Positions 27,931 to 37,827 of a DNA stretch of 64,000 nt are shown here, piece by piece. The DNA comes from Planktothrix sp. PCC 11201 (GTDB taxonomy: Bacteria; Cyanobacteriota; Cyanobacteriia; Cyanobacteriales; Microcoleaceae). Below the pieces are notes generated by a model, which was not told where the DNA came from, searched no databases, and worked only from the letters and a program-made list of their open reading frames with translations. The DNA lies in the NCBI RefSeq assembly GCF_900009135.1, contig NZ_LT797701.1:600170-664169 (forward strand), written 5' to 3'. The position numbers were made by a program, and so were the translations under genes. Each line of letters starts with the position of its first letter. Position 1 is the first letter of the stretch.

Positions 27931-30900
27931 CTATGACAATCGGCGTTTAGTTAACCAATAGGTCAGCATTTCTCCTCGACCTTTAACATCAATTAAACCC
28001 CGTTCTTCAAAATCATATTTGCCATTTAAAAGGTTTTTAGTAGCAGCTGTCACCTGAATTTTACCCACTTCTCCTTGGGATTCCATGCGCGACGCAATAT
28101 TAACGGCGTCTCCCCATAAATCATAGATAAATTTTTTCGTGCCAATTACACCCGCCACCACTGGCCCGGTATTAATCCCAATTCTTAAATTACAAGATTG
28201 ACCCATTTGTCCTTGAAATCGGCGAATTTCTGCCTGCATATCTAAAGCCATTTCTGCAATAGCTTCCACATGGTCATGGCGAGGAGTGGGTAAACCGCCC
28301 GCCACCATATAGGAATCTCCAATGGTTTTGATTTTTTCTAAATGATGTTTTTCGGCTAATTCATCAAAAGCGGAAAAAATTTGATTCAGGAAATTAACTA
28401 ATTCTGAGGGAGAAATGCGAGCAGAAAATCCGGTAAAATCTACAATATCCGCAAACATAATCGTAGCTTTTTCAAAACGTTCAGCAATAGAATGCTGATT
28501 CTGTTTCAGTTGTTCGGCAATGGACGGAGGGAGAATATTCAGTAATAACCGTTCCGATTTTTCTCTTTCTGCTTGTAATGCTTCTAAAACCCGGCGTCTT
28601 TCGGTTGTATTTCTCGCCACCCAAATCACACAATTATCCGGCATTGGAGACACCGTTGCCGCAAACCAAACTTCATCTCCCGGATTCAAAGGAGATGAAT
28701 TAGTTCCATGATGTCCGGGTTGATATTCAGCAGAAACTAAACTATATTCAATATTTAAAGTTTGCCTGGTGTTTAATACTTCTTGAATTTGATTATAAAA
28801 TAAAGTGGCATGACTAGCTGGAAAAACTTCAAACACAGTTTTCCCAAGCAGTTCTTCTGTGGGACTATATAAAACCTCTGAATTTGTGGTGACAATCTTT
28901 TTATATCTTCCTTCTGCATCAAACACTGTAATTACATCCGTCATCGCAGCAAATAAAGCTCTCAGTTCGGCTTCCGACTCTCGTAAGGCATTTTCAATTC
29001 TGGTTCTTTCGGCAACTTCTCTGACTAATTGATGGTTGGCTTCCTTCAGGGCAGCGGTGCGTTCTTCCACCCGAATTTCCAACTGTTCCATAGCCCTTTG
29101 TAGGGCGGCTTCTGCTTGTTTTCGCTCGTTAATATCTTCGACGGTTCCTTCATAATGGAGTAGGTTTCCGGCTTCATCTCGGACAGCAAAAGCATTTTCT
29201 GAAATCCAAGTTAACTGTCCATCTAAGCGTCGAATTTGAGACTCAAATCCGACAATTGCACCCTGTTCTGCTAATAGTTTAAGAAACTCTTGGCGACGCT
29301 GAGGTTGAACATAGAGTTGGTCTTGAATATTAGTTAGATTTTGGATTAATTCTTCAGGAGATTGATAACCATAAATTCGAGCTAAAGCCGGATTTGCACT
29401 TAAATAAATCCCTGTAGGTGTGGTTTGAAATATGCCTTCAACAGCATTCTCAAAAATACTCCGATAGTTAGCTTCTGCTTGTTTTAGGGCTTCTTCTGCT
29501 TGTTTACGTTCTGTAATATCAATGCCCACAAAGAAAGCCGCTTGATTTTGGTTATATTTATGGGCAACAATTAAATAATTCCGAGGTTTACCTTGAATTA
29601 CAGACATGACTTCTTGATAGGAGTCTTTTTCGGGATGATCAAAAAAGTTTTGGACGAAATTATTAAACTGAAAACTTGCTTTTAAAAACCCAATATCTTG
29701 ATTAACAAAATCTTCGGGTTTGAGGTCAAAAGTTGATGCCAAATAACGATTGACTCCCAAATAACGTAAATCTGAACTAATCCAAGAAACTGTCCCTGGA
29801 ACCACATCTAATACCGCTTCTAATTGATCTTGGGTGAGTCTTAATGCTTCTTCGGCATCCCGGCGTTCTGTAATATCAATTCCGACGACAAAGGCAGCTT
29901 GATTATCATTATATTTTTGAGCAACAATTAAATAATATCGTAACTTTTCATTCAGGAAAAATGAAACCTCTTGAAAGGCATCAATCGCAGGACTATTAAA
30001 TAAATCCTGGATAAATTCGGTAAACCCTGAATGATTGCCTAAAAAACCAATATCTTGATCAATAAAAGTTTCTCTAGGCATACTAAACATATCTGCCAAG
30101 CGTTGATTAACTTCGATATAACGTAAATCTGAATTAATCCAAGAAACTGTCCCTGGAACTGCTTCTAATACTGTTTGTAATTGATTCTTGGCATTTCTCA
30201 AAGATTCTTCAGCCTGTTTGCGATCAGTAATGTCAATTCCGACCACAAAAGCTGCTCGATTATAATTATACTTTTGAGCCACAATTAAATAATGTCGCCA
30301 TTCCCCGTTCACCTGATTTCTAACTTCTCGATAGGTGTCAATTTCAGGACTATCAAATAAATCTTGAACAAAATCTTGGAATTCCGAACTGGTTCCTAAA
30401 AATCCAATATGTTGACCGATAAAACGCTCCCGAGGGAGGTTTAACATATTGGCTAATCGCTGATTTACTTCGATATAACACAAATCGGAATCAATCCAAG
30501 AAACCGTCCCCGGAACAGCTTCTAATACTGTTTGCAATTGATTTTTAGCATTTTTCAAAGATTCTTCAGCTTGTTTGCGTTCGGTGATATCAATTCCCAC
30601 CACAAAAGCTGCTCGATTATAATTATACTTTTGAGCCACAATTAAATAATATCGCCACTCTCCATTCACCTGATTCCTGACTTCTCGATAGGCGTCAATT
30701 TCAGGACTATCAAATAAATCTTGAACAAAATCTTGGAATTCTAAACTGGTTCCTAAAAATCCAATATGTTGACCGATAAAACGCTCCCTAGGAAGGTTAA
30801 GCATATCCGCTAATCGTTGATTCACTTCGATATAACACAAGTCTGAGTCAATCCAAGAAACCGTTCCTGGAACCGCATCTAAAACCGTTTGCAGTTGATC

Positions 30901-32280
30901 TCTAGCCATGCGCAGGGCATTTTCTGATTGTTGATGCTGGACAATTTCTTGGACTAAATTATCATTCGATTCTTTTAATGCCGCGGTGCGTTCTTCTACC
31001 TTTTTTTCTAATTGTTCATTAGCCTTTTGGAGTGCTAATTCAAACTGTTTGCGAGTTTCAATTTCCTGCTGGAGTTGCGCCTTTGTCGCTTGCAACTCAA
31101 TGGATTTTTGTTCTAATTGTTCGGCTCTTTCAATGCCTTGACTCAGTTCAGATAATAACTCAAAAACAATGCCAGAGGCATTAAAATTATCTTCATTAAA
31201 CCCCAACCAAGGCAACGGTTTAATCAGTTTTTCGCTGGTATATAAAACCTCAAATTGCTGATTGGGTAATACCTGACCAATACGACAAACCTTAGCAACA
31301 TGATGATTGGATTCTAAACGAACTAACCCTCCAGGAGACAAAAAACGCTGTCCATAGGCTGCAATTCTCACCCGTTCTACATCAAAAGATTCAGCTAATT
31401 CAACGGCTTGTTTCCAGAGATGAATTTGAGTATGGGCGGTTGCCATAGAGTTATTGATAACCCGTTCTTCTCCATAAAAGCGTTTAAAAGATTGAACAAA
31501 TTGATGATTTTCTGGGGTATTTAAACTTTGAAAATAATGAAAACAACTGAAGTGACCAACGGCGGCTTCTTGAAGTCTTTGCGCTTCAGATTCCGAGAAA
31601 GAGGTGGCTAAAATCGGTAAATCAGAAGCCCTAATTCCACTTTCATAAAACTGGCGATAAAAACTTAAATTGCGATCGCCTCTGAGGGTATTAATAATAA
31701 TATCCGGTTGTGCCTGTCGAATCCGAGTAATAATAGGTTCAAAATCCATCGTTGAAGACGGAACATAGGCTTCTCCAACTACCTCCCCACCATGATGTTT
31801 GAGGTGGACTTTCATCAATTTATTCATGGTATGGGAAAACACCTGATCCCAACCCAATAAATAACATCGGGTTTTCTGGTTTCGCAATAACCAACTAATC
31901 GTTAATTCAACCTGTTGATTCGCACAAAACCCCGTGTAGAAAATTTGGCTACAATTTTCTAACCCTTCGTAGGAAGCCGGATACCAAAGTTGAGCATTAA
32001 AGGCTTCAAGTACCGGTCTAACCCCGTGACGACTGGCCGAAGTCCAACAGCCAAACAGGGTCGTAACACCATCCTGTTGAATTAATTTTTGGGCTTTTTG
32101 TTCAAAGGTGAAGCAGTCTGAGGCACCATCCTCAATCATGGGTTCAATGATTTGCCCTAAAACCCCCCCCTGATCATTGATTTGGGCAATGGTCATTAAT
32201 TCTGCTTCTAGCAACGGCTTTTCCCTATAAGCCATCGCTCCACTCAGAGAATGCAGTAACCCGACTCGTACACCTGGCAT
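27931..32280 (-). CDS. UrtA/AmiC-like sensor with multiple PAS domains and adenylate cyclase
   Basis: A 1449-residue one-piece signalling protein. Residues 1-365 match a urea/amide-type periplasmic-binding fold (VGLLHSLSGAMAYREKPL; GCWTSASRHGVRPVLE; SSTMDFEPIITRI), but no signal peptide or membrane segment is visible, so ligand sensing is cytoplasmic. Coiled coil follows (375-460). Four tandem PAS copies of about 119 residues begin near 461, 580, 699 and 818; two different PAS domains follow near 937 and 1105. Residues about 1245-1440 are a class III cyclase: metal Asp in FADIVDFTGF and TIGDSY, purine-selecting Lys in EKIKTIGD and Asp in YDLWGD, and NIASRM. The Lys/Asp pair indicates ATP, so cAMP. 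A CNB protein is encoded at 9432. Confidence 0.88.
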   Translation of the reverse strand: MPGVRVGLLHSLSGAMAYREKPLLEAELMTIAQINDQGGVLGQIIEPMIEDGASDCFTFEQKAQKLIQQDGVTTLFGCWTSASRHGVRPVLEAFNAQLWYPASYEGLENCSQIFYTGFCANQQVELTISWLLRNQKTRCYLLGWDQVFSHTMNKLMKVHLKHHGGEVVGEAYVPSSTMDFEPIITRIRQAQPDIIINTLRGDRNLSFYRQFYESGIRASDLPILATSFSESEAQRLQEAAVGHFSCFHYFQSLNTPENHQFVQSFKRFYGEERVINNSMATAHTQIHLWKQAVELAESFDVERVRIAAYGQRFLSPGGLVRLESNHHVAKVCRIGQVLPNQQFEVLYTSEKLIKPLPWLGFNEDNFNASGIVFELLSELSQGIERAEQLEQKSIELQATKAQLQQEIETRKQFELALQKANEQLEKKVEERTAALKESNDNLVQEIVQHQQSENALRMARDQLQTVLDAVPGTVSWIDSDLCYIEVNQRLADMLNLPRERFIGQHIGFLGTSLEFQDFVQDLFDSPEIDAYREVRNQVNGEWRYYLIVAQKYNYNRAAFVVGIDITERKQAEESLKNAKNQLQTVLEAVPGTVSWIDSDLCYIEVNQRLANMLNLPRERFIGQHIGFLGTSSEFQDFVQDLFDSPEIDTYREVRNQVNGEWRHYLIVAQKYNYNRAAFVVGIDITDRKQAEESLRNAKNQLQTVLEAVPGTVSWINSDLRYIEVNQRLADMFSMPRETFIDQDIGFLGNHSGFTEFIQDLFNSPAIDAFQEVSFFLNEKLRYYLIVAQKYNDNQAAFVVGIDITERRDAEEALRLTQDQLEAVLDVVPGTVSWISSDLRYLGVNRYLASTFDLKPEDFVNQDIGFLKASFQFNNFVQNFFDHPEKDSYQEVMSVIQGKPRNYLIVAHKYNQNQAAFFVGIDITERKQAEEALKQAEANYRSIFENAVEGIFQTTPTGIYLSANPALARIYGYQSPEELIQNLTNIQDQLYVQPQRRQEFLKLLAEQGAIVGFESQIRRLDGQLTWISENAFAVRDEAGNLLHYEGTVEDINERKQAEAALQRAMEQLEIRVEERTAALKEANHQLVREVAERTRIENALRESEAELRALFAAMTDVITVFDAEGRYKKIVTTNSEVLYSPTEELLGKTVFEVFPASHATLFYNQIQEVLNTRQTLNIEYSLVSAEYQPGHHGTNSSPLNPGDEVWFAATVSPMPDNCVIWVARNTTERRRVLEALQAEREKSERLLLNILPPSIAEQLKQNQHSIAERFEKATIMFADIVDFTGFSARISPSELVNFLNQIFSAFDELAEKHHLEKIKTIGDSYMVAGGLPTPRHDHVEAIAEMALDMQAEIRRFQGQMGQSCNLRIGINTGPVVAGVIGTKKFIYDLWGDAVNIASRMESQGEVGKIQVTAATKNLLNGKYDFEERGLIDVKGRGEMLTYWLTKRRLS

Positions 32281-32445
32281 AGTTGATTAACGGCTGGTAG
32301 AACTAAACTTTAAACTGCGGGTAAGATAGCTGCACCTTCAAATCCTTTACCCTTAATAGAATCAACAAGATAGGCTTGTCCCATTACAATAGTCTAAGCT
32401 GCGATGGGCTTAAATCCCTAATTCAATAATTCCTTGATCTTAACA

Positions 32446-32460
32446 TTGACATCCTCCCCC
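32446..32460. repeat. possible remnant of an IS200/IS605-type end
   Basis: TTGACATCCTCCCCC, 21 bases before the IS630 copy, is the wording commonly seen at one end of IS200/IS605 elements in cyanobacteria. No transposase or tnpB follows. The rest of 32281-32481 holds nothing I recognise beyond the promoter area of the sensor gene. Confidence 0.3.
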
Positions 32461-32523
32461 TCGTAGAGTTAGGCAGATGATTAAGTAGGTGGGCGAGAAA
32501 ATCAACAAGTATGTAACGAAAAG

Positions 32524-33177
32524 TTAACTTGGTTGTTGCTCCGAGTGAAATTTCATCCGTTGTGTGGTGTAGTTTCCTCTTTCTGCCCTAGCTTGAATAC
32601 CATTAATTACCGCATAAGCTAGGTCTAATTCATCCTCAAATGTTTGTCCTGATAGTTCATCTTTTTTGAGATGTTGCCACTCTAATTCAATCGGATTCAT
32701 TTCGGAACAATATTTAGGTAAACAGAAAATATACAAACCCATACTTTCCCATTTTGGCCAGAGTTTTTTCACCTCATGGCATTGATGTATCGGGCTATTA
32801 TCTTGGACAATAACTCTCATCCGTCCGGCTTTTTCAGCCTCTGTTGCTTCTTGTTCCATCATTTGGATATAACACTTGCGATTCACACCTCCAATCACCA
32901 AGCCGTAAACAAAACTGATTTGCTGTTGCAAAAACCCAATAATACTTAATCTTCGACCCCGACGATGTGTTTGTTCTAAACGTTTTTGTTCCCCTCTAAA
33001 ATAATAGGTGTAACCCGGTTCACTCCACAGACAAAAACCCGATTCATCTAAATACTTTAAGTCAATTTCTCCAGCCGCAGCCGATAATTCCAACATCTCT
33101 AAATCTGCCTGTTTCTGAGCACGGACTATCGGATCTTGTTTTCCTTTGTGGCTCTTTCTGGCTCGCTTCCAATTCAC
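32524..33177 (-). CDS. IS630 transposase, catalytic DDE part (ORF B)
   Basis: The 217-residue frame carries the RNase-H-like DDE domain of IS630/Tc1-mariner transposases. Asp lies in KYLDESGFCLW, Asp in VIVQDNSPIHQ, and Glu in YCSEMNPIELEWQHLK. All three catalytic acids are present, so the enzyme may be active. The nominal GTG start at 33177 overlaps the end of ORF A; translation is more likely by a -1 shift on the A7 run at 33182-33188, giving a fused protein of about 350 residues, the usual length. Confidence 0.87.
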   Translation of the reverse strand: MNWKRARKSHKGKQDPIVRAQKQADLEMLELSAAAGEIDLKYLDESGFCLWSEPGYTYYFRGEQKRLEQTHRRGRRLSIIGFLQQQISFVYGLVIGGVNRKCYIQMMEQEATEAEKAGRMRVIVQDNSPIHQCHEVKKLWPKWESMGLYIFCLPKYCSEMNPIELEWQHLKKDELSGQTFEDELDLAYAVINGIQARAERGNYTTQRMKFHSEQQPS

Positions 33178-33581
33178 CCCCTTTTTTTGAGCACCCGTCT
33201 TAATCTATCGGGACTCAATTTAATCGACCGTTCTTGTTCTAATTTTTGGGCTAATTGCTCAGAGTTGTATGTCCGGGGTTCTCTTCTGAGACATTCTTCT
33301 AAAAATACTAAGTCCTCTTCTTTCCACTTGGCTTTCCCCCCGCGACCTGGTTTTTCCCATAACCCTTCTAGCCCCAACTTTTCCCATTTGTGCAACACTT
33401 CTCTGACAGTCTGTGCCGTCCAATTGAAATAAGTTGCTATTTTTTCGACGTACCAACCTTGTGAGTTTAAGCGAATCACTTCGGCTCGGTCTTTAACTTT
33501 CTGTGGTATATCTGCTGTTCTCAGGTTGAACAGGGTTTTGTCTTGCTCACGAGTTAGAAATACCCTTAAACGAGCACCCAT
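33174..33581 (-). CDS. IS630 transposase, N-terminal DNA-binding part (ORF A)
   Basis: The 135-residue frame is the helix-turn-helix half: DRAEVIRLNSQGWYVEKIA, FNWTAQTVREVLHKWEKLG and a second Tc3-like helical unit with EPRTYNSEQLAQ. It stops directly after a run of seven A followed by five G on the coding strand. A -1 frameshift there joins it to the DDE domain, as known for several IS630 elements. On its own this half could act as a repressor of transposition. Confidence 0.85.
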   Translation of the reverse strand: MGARLRVFLTREQDKTLFNLRTADIPQKVKDRAEVIRLNSQGWYVEKIATYFNWTAQTVREVLHKWEKLGLEGLWEKPGRGGKAKWKEEDLVFLEECLRREPRTYNSEQLAQKLEQERSIKLSPDRLRRVLKKRG

Positions 33582-33718
33582 ATTTTCATGACCTCGGTAG
33601 ATTTCTTCTTCCTCTTTATTTATCTTTACATACTTTCGTTTCTTCCTGCCTACCTACTTAATATAGAATATTCCTGGGTTGAGTGGAGCAATCGCTTAAC
33701 TCAACCCACAAACATCAA

Positions 33719-35641
33719 TTAAGATTGGGAATTAAGACTCACCGTTTCTTGACGATTTCTCACCTCCAAATAAATCAATAACGCATTAATATCCGCCGGA
33801 TTTACTCCCCCAATTCTCGACGCTTGACCAATGGTTAATGGTTTAACTTTCATTAACTTTTCTCGCGCTTCCATTGACAAAGTTTCGATTTTGAGATAGT
33901 TCAAATCTTCCGATAAAAGCCGATTAGATTGGCGACTAATTTGGTCAACTTGGTTTTGTTGCCTTTGCAGATATCCTGAATATTTAATCTCAATTTCTGC
34001 CCCTTCTTTTTCCACTTGATTTAAAAGAATATTCCCTAAATTATACCGTTCTAAATCAACGTAATGGAACCCAGGACGGCGCAACAAATCCGCCAGGGTA
34101 ATTGACCCTTTAATTTTTTGTTGGGTATCATTAACAATCGCCATTCCTACTTGATCATTCTCCTTAATTCGAGTAGCATATAATCGTTCCTTTTCCGCAA
34201 TAATATTCTCTTGTTTCTGTTCAAATAACTCCCAGCGACGATCATCAATTAACCCAATTTCTCGACCCAAGGGCGTTAACCGTTCATCGGCATTATCTGA
34301 CCGTAATAATAAGCGATATTCCGACCGACTGGTTAACACTCGATAGGGTTCTCGCAGGTCTTTTGTACATAAATCATCAATTAATGTTCCGATGTAACTT
34401 TGTTCCCGGGAAAAGACAATCATCTCTTGATGTTTAACAAATCTCACCGCATTAATTCCCGCCACTAAACCCTGGGCTGCGGCTTCTTCATATCCGGTTG
34501 TACCATTAATTTGTCCGGCACAAAATAGCCCCTCAATTTTCTTCGTCATCAAGGTGGGATAACATTGAGTTGCAGGTAAATAATCATATTCCACCGCATA
34601 AGCCGGACGCAACATGGCACAATTTTCTAACCCGGGAAGACTTCTTAACATTTGCAATTGCAAGGTTTCTGGTAAGCCCGTAGAAAATCCTTGAATATAC
34701 AACTCAGGAATATCTCGACCTTCCGGCTCAATAAAAATTTGATGACTTTCTTTATCCGCAAATCGAACAATTTTATCTTCAATACTCGGACAATATCGGG
34801 GGCCTTTCGCATCCACCCAGCCACCATAAACCGGAGATAAATGCAAATTTTCTCGAATAATTCGATGGGTTTCCGCCGTAGTTCGAGTCAAATGACAACA
34901 CATTTGTTCCCGTTCAATTTGTACTTCTGGGTCGAAACTAAACCACCGAACTTCTGTATCTCCCGGTTGCGGTTCTAACTTAGAATAATCCACAGAACGT
35001 TTATCCACTCTCGCCGGAGTTCCGGTTTTTAAGCGTCCAGTTTCAAAGCCTAAACGGTTGAGGGTTTCTGTTAACCCAACGGCGGCAAATTCTCCCGCCC
35101 GTCCCGCCGCCATTGATTTATTACCAACCCAAATTATTCCCCCTAAAAATGTCCCAGTTGTTAATATTACCGCTTGACATTTAAAAGCCACTCCAAAATA
35201 AGTTTCAACCCCAATAATTTCTTGATTTTTACCTAAAATTAAATCCGTTACCATCCCTTCTCGGACAGTCAAATTATCCTGATTTTCCACAATATTTTTC
35301 ATCACGGCGGCATATTCCCGTTTATCAGTTTGGGCGCGCAAAGCCCACACCGCCGGGCCACGGGAAATGTTCAGCACCCGTTTTTGCAAATAGGTGCGGT
35401 CGGCCATTTTGCCAATTTCCCCGCCCAAAGCATCGACTTCATGGACGAGTTGGGACTTAGCAGGGCCTCCAACGGCCGGGTTGCAGGGTTGCCAAGCGAT
35501 TTTATCCAGGTTGAGGGTTAGGAGCAGAGTACGACATCCCAAGCGGGCCGTTGCTAGTGCTGCTTCACAGCCCGAATGTCCGGCCCCGACTACAATAATG
35601 TCAAATTCATCTAAAAATTCTACTGAGGGTGTTAGGGTCAT
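33719..35641 (-). CDS. mnmG: tRNA uridine-5-carboxymethylaminomethyl modification enzyme MnmG
   Basis: MnmG (GidA) works with MnmE to modify the wobble uridine of several tRNAs. The 640-residue product has the FAD-binding [19 protein letters not shown], the signature [30 protein letters not shown], and [21 protein letters not shown]. The C-terminal helical domain contains [17 protein letters not shown]. Length and motifs are normal. The IS630 copy lies about 60 bases downstream of its stop codon, with no damage to the gene. Confidence 0.96.
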   Translation of the reverse strand: MTLTPSVEFLDEFDIIVVGAGHSGCEAALATARLGCRTLLLTLNLDKIAWQPCNPAVGGPAKSQLVHEVDALGGEIGKMADRTYLQKRVLNISRGPAVWALRAQTDKREYAAVMKNIVENQDNLTVREGMVTDLILGKNQEIIGVETYFGVAFKCQAVILTTGTFLGGIIWVGNKSMAAGRAGEFAAVGLTETLNRLGFETGRLKTGTPARVDKRSVDYSKLEPQPGDTEVRWFSFDPEVQIEREQMCCHLTRTTAETHRIIRENLHLSPVYGGWVDAKGPRYCPSIEDKIVRFADKESHQIFIEPEGRDIPELYIQGFSTGLPETLQLQMLRSLPGLENCAMLRPAYAVEYDYLPATQCYPTLMTKKIEGLFCAGQINGTTGYEEAAAQGLVAGINAVRFVKHQEMIVFSREQSYIGTLIDDLCTKDLREPYRVLTSRSEYRLLLRSDNADERLTPLGREIGLIDDRRWELFEQKQENIIAEKERLYATRIKENDQVGMAIVNDTQQKIKGSITLADLLRRPGFHYVDLERYNLGNILLNQVEKEGAEIEIKYSGYLQRQQNQVDQISRQSNRLLSEDLNYLKIETLSMEAREKLMKVKPLTIGQASRIGGVNPADINALLIYLEVRNRQETVSLNSQS

Positions 35642-35723
35642 GGGTTAGGTTAAGGTTTTATAGATTTATTTTTTGATTTTAGCGGTTAAAATTAATATCA
35701 TCTTAGACTAAGGTTTCTATTAC

Positions 35724-36167
35724 TTAACTTATCGGTCGTTTTAAAATTTGTTCAACAACCCCATAATAATTAGGATTTTCTAACCCTTGTAATTCATGTT
35801 TTATATCTTCCCAATCTCCTAATTTACTTTTCCACATACCATCTTCTTCTTGTCTGGCGGCGTGCTGTGGCTCACCATTATAGGTGTATATTGCTATCTT
35901 TTGAAAACCCGGTTCAAGGTTGCAATTATCACAACATTCATATCCCATAGTTTGATAAGCCTTGATAAAAGCGTCCAGCGTTAACTCTCTTGGCACGCCA
36001 TCAGGCCAGTAGCCATCAGGGTCTACCGGATCCCATCTACATTCATCTTCATCAGCAGCGAAAGCAAAGCAATTATAATCCACAGTTTCTTCACTTGTGA
36101 CTTCATATTCACTACGCTCTAAATTAGGAAATCTGAAGATTTTGCGGTATTCCAGTCTACCACTCAT
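35724..36167 (-). CDS. DUF7689-like protein, third gene of an overlapping operon
   Basis: The 147-residue protein contains NCFAFAADEDECRWDP, GYWPDGVPRELTLDAFIKAY, GYECC and KIAIYTYNGEPQHAARQEEDG followed by WKSKLGDWEDIKH. This pattern (a Cys near the start, then a His in the HAARQ segment and an Asp/Glu) is what I associate with DUF7689, and it suggests a papain-like or NlpC-like fold, though that is an inference. Its ATG overlaps the stop of the gene before it by 11 bases (36157-36167), which implies translational coupling. Function unknown. Confidence 0.68.
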   Translation of the reverse strand: MSGRLEYRKIFRFPNLERSEYEVTSEETVDYNCFAFAADEDECRWDPVDPDGYWPDGVPRELTLDAFIKAYQTMGYECCDNCNLEPGFQKIAIYTYNGEPQHAARQEEDGMWKSKLGDWEDIKHELQGLENPNYYGVVEQILKRPIS

Positions 36168-36762
36168 AACCGTGTTCTTTTCCCCATTGTATCCACGCTT
36201 GAGCCATAAGTTTCATTCGACCGCACTGTTCAGATTTTACTGGATTATCACCAGTAATTGCCCTCAACGCCCAAAACCAATGGTCAGGTTTTTGTTCCAG
36301 ATCGCGCAAAATTAACGGTACAACAGGCTGCCCCATGCCAATAATTCTCTGATAAGCGGAGTGCATTGACTTCTGTGTAACTAATGACAGCATTCTTGTC
36401 TCGGCACGCCATTCTTCTGCGAGGGTATTAAATTTGGCTTCGAGTTCTAGCTTACTTTCGATGGAGTAATTATCGGTAGTAATTTTGTCTATTTGCTGAA
36501 TAGACTCCAACTTCTGATAAGCTTCCTCCAAACCATTTTGAGAAAGTGTAGTTAAGATTAAGATGCACTGTAACAAGCAGGCTATTTTCTGATATGACTG
36601 ATCATTCGACTCTATTCTGGGAGATAAATTATATAGATATTCCTGAAAAATATTAGGTTTTATTGTTGCTGAAACAAAGGCAGTATCATCAATATTTTGG
36701 TATGAGCTTTTTATGGTTACAGTTGTATTTTGCAGACTAGAAAAAGTCAGTAAATTAATCAT
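36157..36762 (-). CDS. unknown protein, middle gene of an overlapping operon
   Basis: The 201-residue protein has two parts. Residues 1-110 are poorly conserved to my eye. From about 120 on comes a conserved-looking region: FNTLAEEWRAETRMLSLVT, HSAYQRIIGMGQPVVPLILR and KPDHWFWALRAITGDNP. This C-terminal module is familiar from many cyanobacterial hypothetical proteins, but I know no function for it. The ATG at 36762 overlaps the previous stop by 8 bases (ATGATTAA); the frame is open to 36864, but that part lies inside the upstream gene. Confidence 0.7.
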   Translation of the reverse strand: MINLLTFSSLQNTTVTIKSSYQNIDDTAFVSATIKPNIFQEYLYNLSPRIESNDQSYQKIACLLQCILILTTLSQNGLEEAYQKLESIQQIDKITTDNYSIESKLELEAKFNTLAEEWRAETRMLSLVTQKSMHSAYQRIIGMGQPVVPLILRDLEQKPDHWFWALRAITGDNPVKSEQCGRMKLMAQAWIQWGKEHGYEW

Positions 36763-37555
36763 TGGTGATCGGAATAGGTTCCATTGCTCTGTGGAGTTCG
36801 TCTGTAATGCTCCACCGGAATAACTGTCCTCCCGTTCGATTAAAGGTGTCAAAGACATTCCCAATCTCCTCCTTATTGATTTTGCTTTCTACAAAAAAAT
36901 CAGCATCAAACAAATAACCAGGTTCCTGAACATTACCTCTTGACGGATCTTGTGATATGACTAAACCATGATTAAAATTAACTCTGCCTGTTTCTAGTTC
37001 AATTTCCAGATTTTTAACTGAAGTCAAAATCGAACCAGATAACTCGCTACTATGTAGCTCTGAAGCAATTTGTGGACTGATTAATGCTGACCAAGGTTTG
37101 TCTTTATCCTCCATTTTCAATTTAGAGCGAAGTATCAAATTCTTATACCTTAATCCTAATCTTAGGTAAAAAGAGGGATTATATACATCTTTAAATATAT
37201 TAACAATGTTGAATAATTTTTCTTTAAATTCTTCATATCGCTTGTATTCAAAGGTGGCTAATATTAGATTTTCTTGGTCTAAAGATAACTTCCATTTTGA
37301 ATTTTCAGATAGAAAGTTATAAGTGTTATGTTTGGGCAAAATAGAGCTTATTTGTGGCAATAATGAGACTATTTCAGGTGGGAGATTTAGAGATTGAGAT
37401 CGTTGAAAAATCGGGTAATCAGAACTAATTCTCTCCTGAAATTCATAAGGCTCTTGATTATTGATTTTGAGGATTGTAGGGAAGCGTAATTGTCCCACAA
37501 CCTCGATCAAGGGAGTGCGCTGATAAATAACTCGCAGGTAATCAGGCAGTTTCAT
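36755..37555 (-). CDS. TIGR04255-family protein, first gene of an overlapping operon
   Basis: The 266-residue protein begins with a pattern I recognise from the sporadically distributed TIGR04255 family: YQRTPLIEVVGQLRFP, then EPYEFQERISSDYPIF. Later come LRLGLRYKNLI and a C-terminal FDTFNRTGGQLFRWSITDELH. The family is of unknown function and is patchily distributed, which suits accessory or conflict-related genes. The start ATG at 37555 is followed by an operon of three genes joined by overlaps of 8 and 11 bases. Upstream there are 270 bases with no recognised gene, then a methyltransferase fragment. Confidence 0.72.
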   Translation of the reverse strand: MKLPDYLRVIYQRTPLIEVVGQLRFPTILKINNQEPYEFQERISSDYPIFQRSQSLNLPPEIVSLLPQISSILPKHNTYNFLSENSKWKLSLDQENLILATFEYKRYEEFKEKLFNIVNIFKDVYNPSFYLRLGLRYKNLILRSKLKMEDKDKPWSALISPQIASELHSSELSGSILTSVKNLEIELETGRVNFNHGLVISQDPSRGNVQEPGYLFDADFFVESKINKEEIGNVFDTFNRTGGQLFRWSITDELHRAMEPIPITND

Positions 37556-37827
37556 TTGAAGACGTAATTATTTCACCGTTACAAGATATACCATGTTGAT
37601 CGGGATAATCCTTCTATCCCTTACAATCTTATACTACCATTCAATCTTCTGAAGTTTTAGGGTGTGTAAGCATTCTTCGCACGCACCGCCTGTATAAATA
37701 TCCCCGATAGCGAGAACGCAAGCTGTTGCTGCTTATACAATCGGACAATTTACAGTCAGTTCAACATTACAGGGTTATATTCGGGTAAGTCCACTCAAAT
37801 ATCTGGGAGATTGCTGGCTTTTTTACT

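Larger units (their letters stand above)
32482..33660 (-). mobile_element. IS630-family insertion sequence, apparently complete
   Basis: The element is about 1.18 kb and is bounded by TA at 32482-32483 and 33659-33660, the target duplicated by IS630/Tc1 elements. The terminal inverted repeats start AGTAGGTGGGC on the left and AGTAGGTAGGC on the complement of the right, with a further matching block AAGTATGTAA inside. It carries two overlapping ORFs on the minus strand that together form the transposase. It sits between the sensor gene and mnmG and interrupts neither. Confidence 0.85.

Noticed and set aside
37556-37827. Plus-strand stretch reading AAYTIGQFTVSSTLQGYIRV downstream of the methyltransferase fragment
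   Set aside because: It looks faintly coding, but I see no start, no family match and no link to the neighbours, so I leave it as unassigned intergenic sequence.
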